This document shows positions 1-5,409 of a DNA stretch of 5,409 nt, piece after piece (positions within the stretch are counted from its first letter, which is position 1; each line of letters opens with the position of its first letter). A program made the position numbers and the translations under genes. This DNA is from Rhodospirillales bacterium (GTDB lineage Bacteria; Pseudomonadota; Alphaproteobacteria; ATCC43930; CGMCC-115725): positions 1 through 5,409 of the forward strand of contig JAATGI010000057.1 in assembly GCA_015654725.1 (NCBI GenBank), written 5' to 3'. The notes beneath the pieces are model-generated. The model was not told the origin of the DNA and did not search any database. It was given only the letters and a program-made list of their open reading frames with translations.

Positions 1-1540
1 GCAGCATCTGGCGCGAGGTCCGCACCAGCTTGTTGATGGTCTCGATCATGTGCACGGGGATGCGGATGGTGCGCGCCTGGTCGGCGATCGAGCGGGTGAT
101 GGCCTGGCGGATCCACCAGGTCGCGTAGGTCGAGAATTTATAGCCGCGGCGATATTCGAATTTATCCACCGCCTTCATCAGGCCGATATTGCCTTCCTGA
201 ATCAGGTCGAGGAATTGCAGGCCGCGATTGGTGTATTTCTTGGCGATGGAAATGACGAGGCGAAGATTGGCCTCGACCATTTCCTTCTTGGCGCGGCCGG
301 CCTCGCGCTCGCCACGCTGCACGGTCGAGACGACGCGGCGGAATTCCGACGGCGGCACGCCGGCCTCGGCGAAAATCCGGGCGATCTCGACGCGCAGTTG
401 CTTGACCTCGGCGCCATACTTGTTGATGAGCGCGCCCCAGCCCTTGCCGTGGAGGCGCTTCACCCGCTGCACCCAATCGGGCGTCAGCTCCTGGCCCATA
501 TGGTGGTTCAGGAAATCCTGGCGCTTGACGCCGCAGGCCTCGGCGCGGCGCAACATCCGGCCCTCGGTCGCGACCAAACGGCGGTTCAGATCGTAGAGCT
601 GATTGACGAGTTGCTCGATGCGGCCGTTATTGAGCCGCACCGCCTTCATTGCCTCGACCATTTCGCTGCGCAATTTGTCGTAGCGCCGGTCGGCGGCCCT
701 GGCGAGCGCCTCGCCCTCGCTCAAGGCGGCGAGGCGGTTTTCCTGCATCTTGTGGAGCCGCTTATAGAGCGCGGCGATGGTGTCGAGCGCCGCGAGCACG
801 CTCGGCTTCAGCTCGGCCTCCATCACCGCGAGCGAGATCGCGGCATCCTCCGCTTCGGCCTCGGGATCGCCTTCGCCCTGGGGGGGCTCGCCGAGTCCCT
901 CGATCGCTTCCGCGTCCTCGCCTTCGACGCTCGCCCCGCTCACTTCCGCTTCGGCGGCCCGGTCGGCGCCGGCGGCATTGCCATAGGTGGCGTCGAGATC
1001 GATCACGTCGCGCAGCAGCATCTTGCTTTCATTGAGGGCGTTGCGCCATTCGATCAGCGCGCGCATCGTGAGCGGGCTTTCGCAAATCCCGCCGATCATC
1101 ATCTCGCGGCCGGCCTCGATGCGCTTGGCGATGGCGATTTCGCCCTCGCGCGACAACAGCTCGACCGAGCCCATCTCGCGCAAATACATCCGCACCGGAT
1201 CGTCGGTCCGGCCGATATCCTCATCGTCGAGATTGCCGCCGCTGCGCATCTCGCCGTCATCGCCCGGCTCGGCTTCCGGCTCGGCCGCGTCCTCGGTCTC
1301 CTCGCTTTCGACGACGTTCACGCCCAGCTCGGAGAGCATGGTCATGGTGTCTTCGATCTGTTCGGAGGAAACCTGTTCCGCGGGCAGCGCGGCGTTCAGC
1401 TCGTCATAGGTGACGTAGCCGCGCTCCTTGCCTTTCGCGACCATGCGCTTGATCGATTGCGCCACCGAATCGAGCAGGGGCGCCTCGGCCTCGTCTCTGC
1501 CTTCCGCCGCTTCCGCCGTCGTCGCCGCCTTACTTGCCAT
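1..1540 (-). CDS. rpoD: RNA polymerase sigma factor RpoD (sigma-70), 3' end outside the window
   Basis: Primary housekeeping sigma factor, which directs core RNA polymerase to -35/-10 promoters. 513 residues are visible and the C-terminus (rest of region 3, all of region 4) lies beyond the left edge. Region 1.1 is at about residues 20-80. Region 1.2 is at about 113-146 (DDPVRMYLREMG, then LLSREGEIAIAKRIEAG). The non-conserved region between 1.2 and 2 has an Asp/Glu/Ala-rich stretch at about 185-235 followed by MEAELKP. Region 2 is at about 418-487 and includes the promoter-melting and -10 reading segment YKFSTYATWWIRQAITRSIADQ; region 3 begins with ARTIRIPVHMIETINKL. The start at 1540 (MASKAATTAEA) is chosen because a GGAG lies 5 bases upstream. 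An in-frame ATG at 1561 would add seven residues but has no ribosome site. The gene follows dnaG by 32 bp, the classical dnaG-rpoD pairing. Identity is certain; only the exact start is open. Confidence 0.97.
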   Translation of the reverse strand, partial: MASKAATTAEAAEGRDEAEAPLLDSVAQSIKRMVAKGKERGYVTYDELNAALPAEQVSSEQIEDTMTMLSELGVNVVESEETEDAAEPEAEPGDDGEMRSGGNLDDEDIGRTDDPVRMYLREMGSVELLSREGEIAIAKRIEAGREMMIGGICESPLTMRALIEWRNALNESKMLLRDVIDLDATYGNAAGADRAAEAEVSGASVEGEDAEAIEGLGEPPQGEGDPEAEAEDAAISLAVMEAELKPSVLAALDTIAALYKRLHKMQENRLAALSEGEALARAADRRYDKLRSEMVEAMKAVRLNNGRIEQLVNQLYDLNRRLVATEGRMLRRAEACGVKRQDFLNHHMGQELTPDWVQRVKRLHGKGWGALINKYGAEVKQLRVEIARIFAEAGVPPSEFRRVVSTVQRGEREAGRAKKEMVEANLRLVISIAKKYTNRGLQFLDLIQEGNIGLMKAVDKFEYRRGYKFSTYATWWIRQAITRSIADQARTIRIPVHMIETINKLVRTSRQML

Positions 1541-1545
1541 CGCCG

Positions 1546-1549
1546 CTCC
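1546..1549 (-). promoter_or_regulatory. Ribosome binding site of rpoD
   Basis: On the minus strand GGAG sits 5 bases before the ATG at 1540. This favours that start over the in-frame ATG at 1561, whose upstream sequence is T-rich with no purine run. The site lies wholly in the dnaG-rpoD gap. Confidence 0.6.
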
Positions 1550-1572
1550 ATCCCCAACCATCGAGGGAAAAA

Positions 1573-3441
1573 TCAATCAACGCCCTTCCGCTCCAATAAC
1601 GGCTGGGTCCGCTCCCAAGTTTCCAGGCTCATATCCGCCGCGAGATCGCGCTCCGCCACCGCCTTGTCCTCGGACTTGCCCAATTCGGCGATCTGGTTCG
1701 CCAATTCAAGCCAACCCTCGCGCGCGGCATCCGGCTCGGCTTCGGGCCGCGCGAATGCCGCGTGCGTCAGGACCTGTGGCGAAAGCAAGCGACTCACCAC
1801 GCTGTCGAATCCGTGTTGTGACAAGTGGAACTTGAGTGAGGCGGCGTCAAGGTCGGGCGTAAGCGCATGAATTCTTAAGATTTCGCGCAGCAGCCTGTCA
1901 AGCTCGCGGTCGGCGAAGCGATAGGCCGAAACCTCCTCGATGTACTCGCTTAAAATAAACGGATGGTTGAGCACCAGCGCCAGCCGGATTTCGGCGTTGC
2001 GCCGTTGCAACAGGGCGGGGTCGCGCGGCGGCGGCTCGGGCGGATGGACGACGGACAGCGGACGACGGACATCAAAAGCGCGTTTCTGTCGTCTCTTGTC
2101 CGTCCTCTGTCCGCTGAGCGCCTGGAACAGGCGTTCCTTGAAAAAACGGCGGTAATGGTCCTGGACGGCGCGATCGGCGATCTGGCGGACCCGGGTTTCC
2201 AGCCGGGCTTCGAGCGCGGCGCGGCGCTCGGGCGTATCGAACGGCCTGGCGGTTTCGCTCGTCCACAGGGACTCGACCAAAGGCCGCGCCTGCTCCAACA
2301 CATCGCGCATGGCGGCGGCGCCAAGGCGCGCGATCAGCGTGTCGGGATCGTCGCCGTCCGGCATTATCGCGAAGCGCAGGCTGCGTCCGGCCTTCAAGAG
2401 CGGCAAGGCGCGGTCGAGCGCGCGTCCCGCGGCGCGTTGGCCGGCGGCGTCGCCGTCGAAACACAGGATCGGCTCGGGCGCGAGCTTCCATACCTCTTCA
2501 AGCTGATGCTCGGTCAAGGCGGTGCCCAGAGGCGCCACCGCCGTGCCGAAACCGGCACGTTGCAGCGCGATCACATCCATATAGCCTTCGGTCACGATCG
2601 CCGACGGCTCGCGCGCCGCGGCGGCGCGCGCGGCGGGCCAGCCATAAAGCACGCGGCCCTTCTGGAACACCGGCGTCTCGGGCGAATTCAAGTATTTGGG
2701 CCGGTGTCTATTCTCGCGCGGGCTGCCGCCCTCCAACCCAGCCCGCGCGAGCGGGGTTGGTGGGGCGGCCGCGAGCGCGGGCTCAATTAAACGTCCGCCA
2801 AAGGCGATGATTTGGCCGCGCCGGTCGGAAATCGGAAAGATGATGCGGTCGCGGAAATAGTCGTAAGCCTCGGGCCGATCCTCGGCCTTGCGGACGAGGC
2901 CGGCCTCGATCAACAGCGGCTCGGGAAAATCCTTGGCCAGAGCGCGTTTCAAGCCATCGCGCGCGTCGAGCGCGTAGCCGAGCCGAAAGCGCCGCATCGT
3001 CTCGCCATCGAGGCCGCGGCCTTCGAGATAGGCGCGCGCCGCACTGCCCTTCGGTCCGGCGAGATTGGCCTCGAACTGCGCGGCGGCGGCTGCAAGCGCG
3101 CCATAAAGCGTGGCGCGGCGCTGATCGCGTTCGCGCTCCTGGGGCGTATCGCGCGGCACGTCGAGGCCCGCCGCGCGCGCCAACTCCTCGACCGCCTCGC
3201 GGAAGCCCAAATTCTGCGTCTGCATCGCGAAGCCGATGACGTCGCCATGCGCGCCGCAGCCGAAGCAATGATAGAAACCCTTATCCTCGACGACGTGGAA
3301 GGATGGCGTCTTTTCCTTGTGAAATGGGCATAAGCCCATATATTCGCGGCCGCGCTTTTGCAGATTGACGCGCCGCCCCACCACCTCCGCCAGGCTGACG
3401 CGGGAGCGCAACTCGTCGAGAAATCCGGAGGGGAAGGCCAT
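1573..3441 (-). CDS. dnaG: DNA primase DnaG, carrying two in-frame repeat insertions
   Basis: Primase that makes the RNA primers for lagging-strand and initial leading-strand synthesis, working with the DnaB helicase. It is 622 residues from the ATG at 3441 (MAFPSGFLDELRSRVSLAEVVGRRV), which matches usual alphaproteobacterial N-termini. A TTG at 3483 would add 14 residues, and neither start has a strong ribosome site. A CHC2 zinc ribbon has ligands C38, H41, C59 and C62. The core has FGGR (214-217), PKYLNSPET (248-256) and the basic KGR (261-263). The Toprim metal site has E285 and D289 (EGYMD), D329 and D331 (DGDAAG), and D365 and D367 (PDGDDPD). The C-terminal helicase-binding domain is at about 475-622. 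All these catalytic residues sit exactly 20 positions later than in E. coli primase as I recall its numbering, while the zinc ligands sit 2 earlier, so extra sequence lies between. The extra sequence is residues 220-246; a second unusual segment is residues 443-466 in the linker. Both coincide with DNA palindromes. The gene appears intact. Confidence 0.97.
   Translation of the reverse strand: MAFPSGFLDELRSRVSLAEVVGRRVNLQKRGREYMGLCPFHKEKTPSFHVVEDKGFYHCFGCGAHGDVIGFAMQTQNLGFREAVEELARAAGLDVPRDTPQERERDQRRATLYGALAAAAAQFEANLAGPKGSAARAYLEGRGLDGETMRRFRLGYALDARDGLKRALAKDFPEPLLIEAGLVRKAEDRPEAYDYFRDRIIFPISDRRGQIIAFGGRLIEPALAAAPPTPLARAGLEGGSPRENRHRPKYLNSPETPVFQKGRVLYGWPAARAAAAREPSAIVTEGYMDVIALQRAGFGTAVAPLGTALTEHQLEEVWKLAPEPILCFDGDAAGQRAAGRALDRALPLLKAGRSLRFAIMPDGDDPDTLIARLGAAAMRDVLEQARPLVESLWTSETARPFDTPERRAALEARLETRVRQIADRAVQDHYRRFFKERLFQALSGQRTDKRRQKRAFDVRRPLSVVHPPEPPPRDPALLQRRNAEIRLALVLNHPFILSEYIEEVSAYRFADRELDRLLREILRIHALTPDLDAASLKFHLSQHGFDSVVSRLLSPQVLTHAAFARPEAEPDAAREGWLELANQIAELGKSEDKAVAERDLAADMSLETWERTQPLLERKGVD
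2046..2115. repeat. Imperfect palindrome with tandem repeat inside dnaG (linker insertion)
   Basis: A 12-base unit GGACGACGGACA occurs twice, at 2046-2057 and 2060-2071 (period 14). The second copy belongs to an inverted repeat: 2057-2063 (AGCGGAC) pairs with 2109-2115 (GTCCGCT), and 2064-2071 (GACGGACA) pairs with 2097-2104 (TGTCCGTC), leaving a 4-base bulge at 2105-2108. It encodes DnaG residues about 443-466, a basic low-complexity peptide (QRTDKRRQKRAFDVRRP) just before the helicase-binding domain. Its base composition (CTGTC/GACGG-rich) differs from normal codon patterns around it. The repeats are seen directly; that they came from an inserted element is inference. Confidence 0.7.
2713..2768. 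repeat. Compound GC-rich palindrome inside dnaG (core-loop insertion)
   Basis: Two overlapping inverted repeats are visible. 2713-2725 (CTCGCGCGGGCTG) is perfectly complementary to 2739-2751, with a 13-base loop. 2733-2739 (CCAACCC) pairs with 2754-2760 (GGGTTGG), and this pairing continues imperfectly outward to 2726 and 2768 (CCGCCC against GGGGCGG). A 9-base direct repeat GCGCGGGCT occurs at 2716-2724 and 2775-2783. The segment lies in DnaG residues 220-246 (codons 2704-2784), rich in Ala, Pro, Gly and Arg, between the conserved FGGR and PKYLNSPET motifs, where E. coli primase has only about six residues. It resembles a REP-like intergenic repeat that inserted in frame. Confidence 0.75.
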
Positions 3442-3467
3442 TTCCGTCGGTGCGACTCTCGGACCGC

Positions 3468-3497
3468 GCGCGAGCGCCGTCAAGAGCGCGCTCGCGC
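3468..3497. repeat. Perfect 10-bp stem-loop in the gap between the GFA gene and dnaG
   Basis: 3468-3477 (GCGCGAGCGC) is complementary to 3488-3497 (GCGCTCGCGC), enclosing a 10-base loop. On the minus-strand transcript no U-run follows it, so it does not look like an intrinsic terminator. It contains the alternative TTG start of dnaG (3483) in its loop, which argues against that start being efficient. It could be an mRNA processing or stability element, or chance in very GC-rich DNA. Confidence 0.45.
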
Positions 3498-3501
3498 CGC
3501 C

Positions 3502-3879
3502 TCACTCGCCATGGTGCCAGGTCGCGATCGCCTGCTCCCAATTGCGGCCGTCGAAGGTATCGAGCGTGAGCGCCGCGAGATCCACGCCATCGAGGCAGCG
3601 GACGTTGATGTCGATCTTGTCGGGATCGGAGCGCGGCACATAGAAGGGATGGATGCCGCAATGCCGGCAGAAAGTGTGCCGAGCCACGCCGGTATTGAAG
3701 CGGTAGGTGGTCAGATCGCCCTCGCCGCTCAGAAGCTCGAACCGCTCTGGCGGCACGAGATGATGCAGAATCCCTTTCTTCGTGCACATGCTGCAATTGC
3801 ATTCCGAGACACGGGCCAAATCGGTGGTGACGCGAAAGCGCACGCGGCCACAATGGCAGCCGCCCTCATAAGTCCGCAT
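3502..3879 (-). CDS. GFA/CENP-V family zinc protein
   Basis: A 125-residue soluble protein of the GFA (glutathione-dependent formaldehyde-activating enzyme-like) fold. The expected seven cysteines are present: C8 and C10 (GGCHCG), C27, C29 and C32 (CNCSMC), and C71 and C74 (FCRHCG). In the family the CxC and CxxC pairs hold a structural zinc and the middle three cysteines hold the second, substrate-side zinc. FCRHCGIHPFY followed by INVRCLDG is typical of the family. Most members have no proven substrate, and the namesake formaldehyde-glutathione activity should not be assumed. There is no signal peptide or membrane segment. The start at 3879 lies 5 bases after the stop of the YqeY gene. A GGGG (3888-3891) eight bases upstream overlaps the end of that gene, suggesting translational coupling. 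Its location between YqeY and dnaG is not what I recall for this locus, so it may be a lineage-specific insertion. Family assignment is firm; function is unknown. Confidence 0.9.
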   Translation of the reverse strand: MRTYEGGCHCGRVRFRVTTDLARVSECNCSMCTKKGILHHLVPPERFELLSGEGDLTTYRFNTGVARHTFCRHCGIHPFYVPRSDPDKIDINVRCLDGVDLAALTLDTFDGRNWEQAIATWHHGE

Positions 3880-3884
3880 CGCGC

Positions 3885-4346
3885 TTACCCCGCGCCCAGC
3901 AATTTCTTGACGATGGCGCTGGCCTTGGCGCCGTCGATGCGCCCGGCATAACGCTCGCGGATCGCGGCCATGACCTTGCCCATATCCTTGACGCTCGAAG
4001 CGCCGGTGGCGGCGACGATCTCCTTGACCGCCGTTTCGGCCTCGGTCTCGGACATCTGCTTGGGCAGGAAGCGCTCGATGATCGCAATCTCGCCGCGCTC
4101 CTTGTCCGCGAGGTCGTCGCGCTTGCCTTGTTCGTAAAGCCCGATCGATTCGCGGCGCTGCTTGATCATGCCTTGAAGCATCTGCTGAATCTGCGGCTCG
4201 TCGATGCCTTCGGGCTTGCCCTTGCCGCGCGCCTCGATGTCCTGTTCTTTGAGCTTGGCGATGACGAGCCGCACCGTCGAGGTGCCGAGCGCGTCCCTGC
4301 CCTTCATCGCGTCCTTGAGCGCGTCGGTGAATTGTTCGCGCAGCAT
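3885..4346 (-). CDS. GatB/YqeY domain-containing protein
   Basis: A 153-residue cytosolic protein made entirely of the YqeY domain, which is also the C-terminal tRNA-interacting domain of the GatB amidotransferase subunit. It begins MLREQFTDALKDAMKGRD. It contains the conserved RLVIAKLKEQDIEARGKG, QRRESIGLYEQGKRDDLADKE and IIERFLPKQMSE segments, and ends with the helical tail DMGKVMAAIRERYAGRIDGAKASAIVKKLLG. Length is normal for stand-alone YqeY (about 150). The frame stays open upstream to 4649, but the start at 4346 is favoured by conserved length and by a strong AAAAGGAG five bases before it. It is the first gene of the presumed operon leading to dnaG and rpoD. The exact biochemical role of stand-alone YqeY is not established; a link to tRNA or aminoacylation is inferred from the shared GatB domain. 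Confidence 0.95.
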   Translation of the reverse strand: MLREQFTDALKDAMKGRDALGTSTVRLVIAKLKEQDIEARGKGKPEGIDEPQIQQMLQGMIKQRRESIGLYEQGKRDDLADKERGEIAIIERFLPKQMSETEAETAVKEIVAATGASSVKDMGKVMAAIRERYAGRIDGAKASAIVKKLLGAG

Positions 4347-4351
4347 GCCCG

Positions 4352-4359
4352 CTCCTTTT
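4352..4359 (-). promoter_or_regulatory. Ribosome binding site of the YqeY gene
   Basis: The minus strand reads AAAAGGAG, five bases before the ATG at 4346. It is the best Shine-Dalgarno match in the window and fixes the start of the first operon gene, ruling out the longer upstream reading to 4649. Confidence 0.8.
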
Positions 4360-4393
4360 GTCCGAAGGCCGAAGCCTACACGACGGCGCGGGG

Positions 4394-4421
4394 TTGACGC
4401 GACTTGGAGTCGCACGATATT
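4394..4421 (+). promoter_or_regulatory. Predicted sigma-70-type promoter of carA
   Basis: TTGACG at 4394-4399 is a five-of-six match to the -35 consensus. GATATT at 4416-4421, 16 bases further on, is a four-of-six -10 match. Transcription would start near 4428, giving carA a leader of about 100 bases. No clear attenuator with a U-run is visible in that leader. This is a prediction from sequence only. Confidence 0.45.
4399..4413. promoter_or_regulatory. Perfect 15-bp palindrome, possible operator
   Basis: GCGACT (4399-4404), TGG, AGTCGC (4408-4413). It fills most of the spacer of the predicted carA promoter and covers the expected start point of the opposing promoter, so a bound protein could affect both. 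I do not recognise it as a known regulator's site. Confidence 0.35.
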
Positions 4422-4444
4422 TGAGGGGTCTAGCCGCTTGTCAG
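4416..4444 (-). promoter_or_regulatory. Predicted promoter of the YqeY-GFA-dnaG-rpoD operon
   Basis: On the minus strand, CTGACA (4444-4439) is a five-of-six -35 match and AATATC (4421-4416) is a weak three-of-six -10 with an exact 17-base spacer. It uses the same six base pairs as the -10 of the predicted carA promoter. Transcription would start near 4409, about 60 bases before the YqeY start codon. It is weaker than the carA prediction. Confidence 0.3.
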
Positions 4445-4527
4445 CCGCGCATCGCGCGCTTGGGCCTTCCCGCCCGAGCGCATTTTGGCGCGGCGCGAGC
4501 CCAATTGTTAAAGGCCGAGCCCGTTTC

Positions 4528-5409
4528 ATGACGCTGCTGTCCCCGCGCCCCAACGCGGCCCTGGTCCTGGCCGATGGCAGCGCCTTTTGGGGGCATGGCA
4601 TCGGTGCCGAGGGCGTGCGGGTCGGCGAGGTCTGCTTCAATACCAGCATGACCGGCTATCAGGAGATCATGACCGATCCCTCGTACGCCGCGCAGATCGT
4701 GACCTTCACCTTTCCCCATATCGGCAATGTCGGCGCCAACCACGAGGATATCGAGACTCAGGCGCCCTCGGCGCTGGGCTTGGTCTTGCGCGCCGACATC
4801 ACCCGGCCCTCGAATTGGCGCGCCTTGCAGCATTTCGATGCCTGGCTCAAAGCCAACAATCTCGTCGGCATCGCCGGCATCGATACAAGGCTGTTGACGC
4901 GGCGCATTCGCGACCAGGGCGCGCCCAATGGCGCGCTGTGCCACGCGGCCGATGGCAAGCTCGATATCGATTCGCTCCGGGCAGCGGCACGGGCGTGGCC
5001 CGGTCTCGAAGGCATGGACCTCGCCAAGCACGTCACTTGCCGCCAGACCTATTCCTGGGATGAGACCGGCTGGAAATGGGGCCAGCCTCCGGACTTGATC
5101 CAGGGGTATGGCCGCCAGACCGCGCCACGTTTTCATGTCGTCGCGATCGATTACGGCGCCAAGCGAAATATTCTGCGCATGCTGGCGGGCGCGGGCTGCC
5201 GCGTCACCGTGGTGCCCGCGACCGCGAGCGCCGAGGACGTGCTGCGCCATCAACCCGACGGGATTTTCCTCTCGAACGGGCCGGGCGATCCGGCCGCGAC
5301 CGCGGAATACGCCGTCCCGGTGCTGAGGCAATTGGTGGCGAGCGGCAAGCCGGTGTTCGGCATTTGCCTCGGCCACCAGGTGCTGGCGCTGACGCTCGGC
5401 GGCAAGACC
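4528..5409 (+). CDS. carA: Carbamoyl-phosphate synthase small (glutaminase) subunit, 3' end outside the window
   Basis: Hydrolyses glutamine and passes ammonia to the large subunit CarB, which makes carbamoyl phosphate for pyrimidine and arginine synthesis in the cytosol. 294 residues are visible; about 90-110 residues, including the catalytic His and Glu, lie beyond the right edge. The N-terminal small-subunit domain is recognised by GEVCFNTSMTGYQEIMTDPSY and TFPHIGNVGANHED (about 36-75), then by GIAGIDTRLLTRRIRDQGAPNG. The class I glutamine amidotransferase domain starts near HVVAIDYGAKRN. It contains SNGPGDP (249-255) and the nucleophile elbow GICLGHQ with the catalytic cysteine C280. The ATG at 4528 gives the normal family N-terminus; only weak purine runs (AAAGG at 4510-4514, GAG at 4517-4519) precede it. 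It is divergent from the YqeY operon. carB commonly lies downstream but is not in view. Confidence 0.97.
   Translation, partial: MTLLSPRPNAALVLADGSAFWGHGIGAEGVRVGEVCFNTSMTGYQEIMTDPSYAAQIVTFTFPHIGNVGANHEDIETQAPSALGLVLRADITRPSNWRALQHFDAWLKANNLVGIAGIDTRLLTRRIRDQGAPNGALCHAADGKLDIDSLRAAARAWPGLEGMDLAKHVTCRQTYSWDETGWKWGQPPDLIQGYGRQTAPRFHVVAIDYGAKRNILRMLAGAGCRVTVVPATASAEDVLRHQPDGIFLSNGPGDPAATAEYAVPVLRQLVASGKPVFGICLGHQVLALTLGGKT

Noticed and set aside
880..886. Run of seven G in rpoD as a possible phase-variation tract or frameshift
   Set aside because: The RpoD frame reads correctly through it and it falls in the acidic non-conserved region; a switch in an essential sigma factor is implausible.
1541..1572. 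Possible terminator or promoter between dnaG and rpoD
   Set aside because: Only 32 bp, with no inverted repeat followed by T-run and no -35/-10 pair; it holds just the rpoD ribosome site.
50..1870. A 606-codon open frame on the plus strand opposite rpoD and the end of dnaG
   Set aside because: The minus strand encodes unmistakable RpoD and DnaG. The antisense frame is open because of GC-rich third codon positions and contains no recognisable domain; its product is low-complexity Ala/Arg/Leu/His.
1963..2790. A 275-codon plus-strand frame across the dnaG repeats
   Set aside because: It is antisense to intact DnaG with all catalytic motifs; its only notable feature is the PSPRERGW-type peptide from the palindrome.
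3442..3483. TTG start of dnaG adding 14 residues
   Set aside because: The added peptide is not typical of primases, the TTG lies in the loop of a strong hairpin and lacks a ribosome site; ATG at 3441 gives the expected N-terminus. Not completely excluded.
4347..4649. Upstream extension of the YqeY gene by 101 codons
   Set aside because: It would overlap carA antisense, lacks similarity to the family, and the strong AAAAGGAG before 4346 together with normal family length identifies the shorter form.
4441..5376. A 311-codon open frame on the minus strand opposite carA
   Set aside because: It is antisense to a clear CarA with conserved motifs; no domain or ribosome site supports it.

Overview
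The window is GC-rich chromosomal DNA from an alphaproteobacterium. RpoD, DnaG and CarA all have alphaproteobacterial-type sequences. The gene order, with carA divergent from GatB/YqeY-dnaG-rpoD, is one I recall from this class. A Rhodospirillales-like member is my guess; genus cannot be settled from the window.

Layout: a minus-strand cluster fills positions 1-4346. In transcription order it holds a GatB/YqeY-domain protein (3885-4346), a small GFA/CENP-V-type zinc protein (3502-3879), DNA primase dnaG (1573-3441) and the housekeeping sigma factor rpoD (from 1540, running off the left edge). Gaps are 5, 60 and 31-32 bp, and no intrinsic terminator is visible between the genes, so an operon is likely. 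A 181-bp divergent intergenic region (4347-4527) follows, and then carA on the plus strand (from 4528, running off the right edge). No stretch longer than 300 bp lacks a gene.

Functionally this is a 'macromolecular synthesis' cluster: replication priming (DnaG) and transcription initiation (RpoD) lie opposite the first step of pyrimidine and arginine synthesis (CarA). The divergent region contains two predicted sigma-70-type promoters facing opposite ways and sharing one -10 hexamer. A perfect 15-bp palindrome lies inside the arrangement, so the two transcription units could be mutually exclusive or co-regulated.

The most unusual thing here is inside dnaG. Two GC-rich or repeat-like palindromic segments sit in frame within the coding sequence, one in a surface loop of the catalytic core and one in the linker before the helicase-binding domain. 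Each adds roughly 20-odd residues compared with E. coli primase, while every catalytic and zinc-binding residue is kept. They look like short palindromic intergenic-type repeats that inserted into an essential gene and are tolerated as extra peptide, similar in concept to Rickettsia palindromic elements. The GFA gene between YqeY and dnaG is a second likely insertion into an otherwise conserved gene block.
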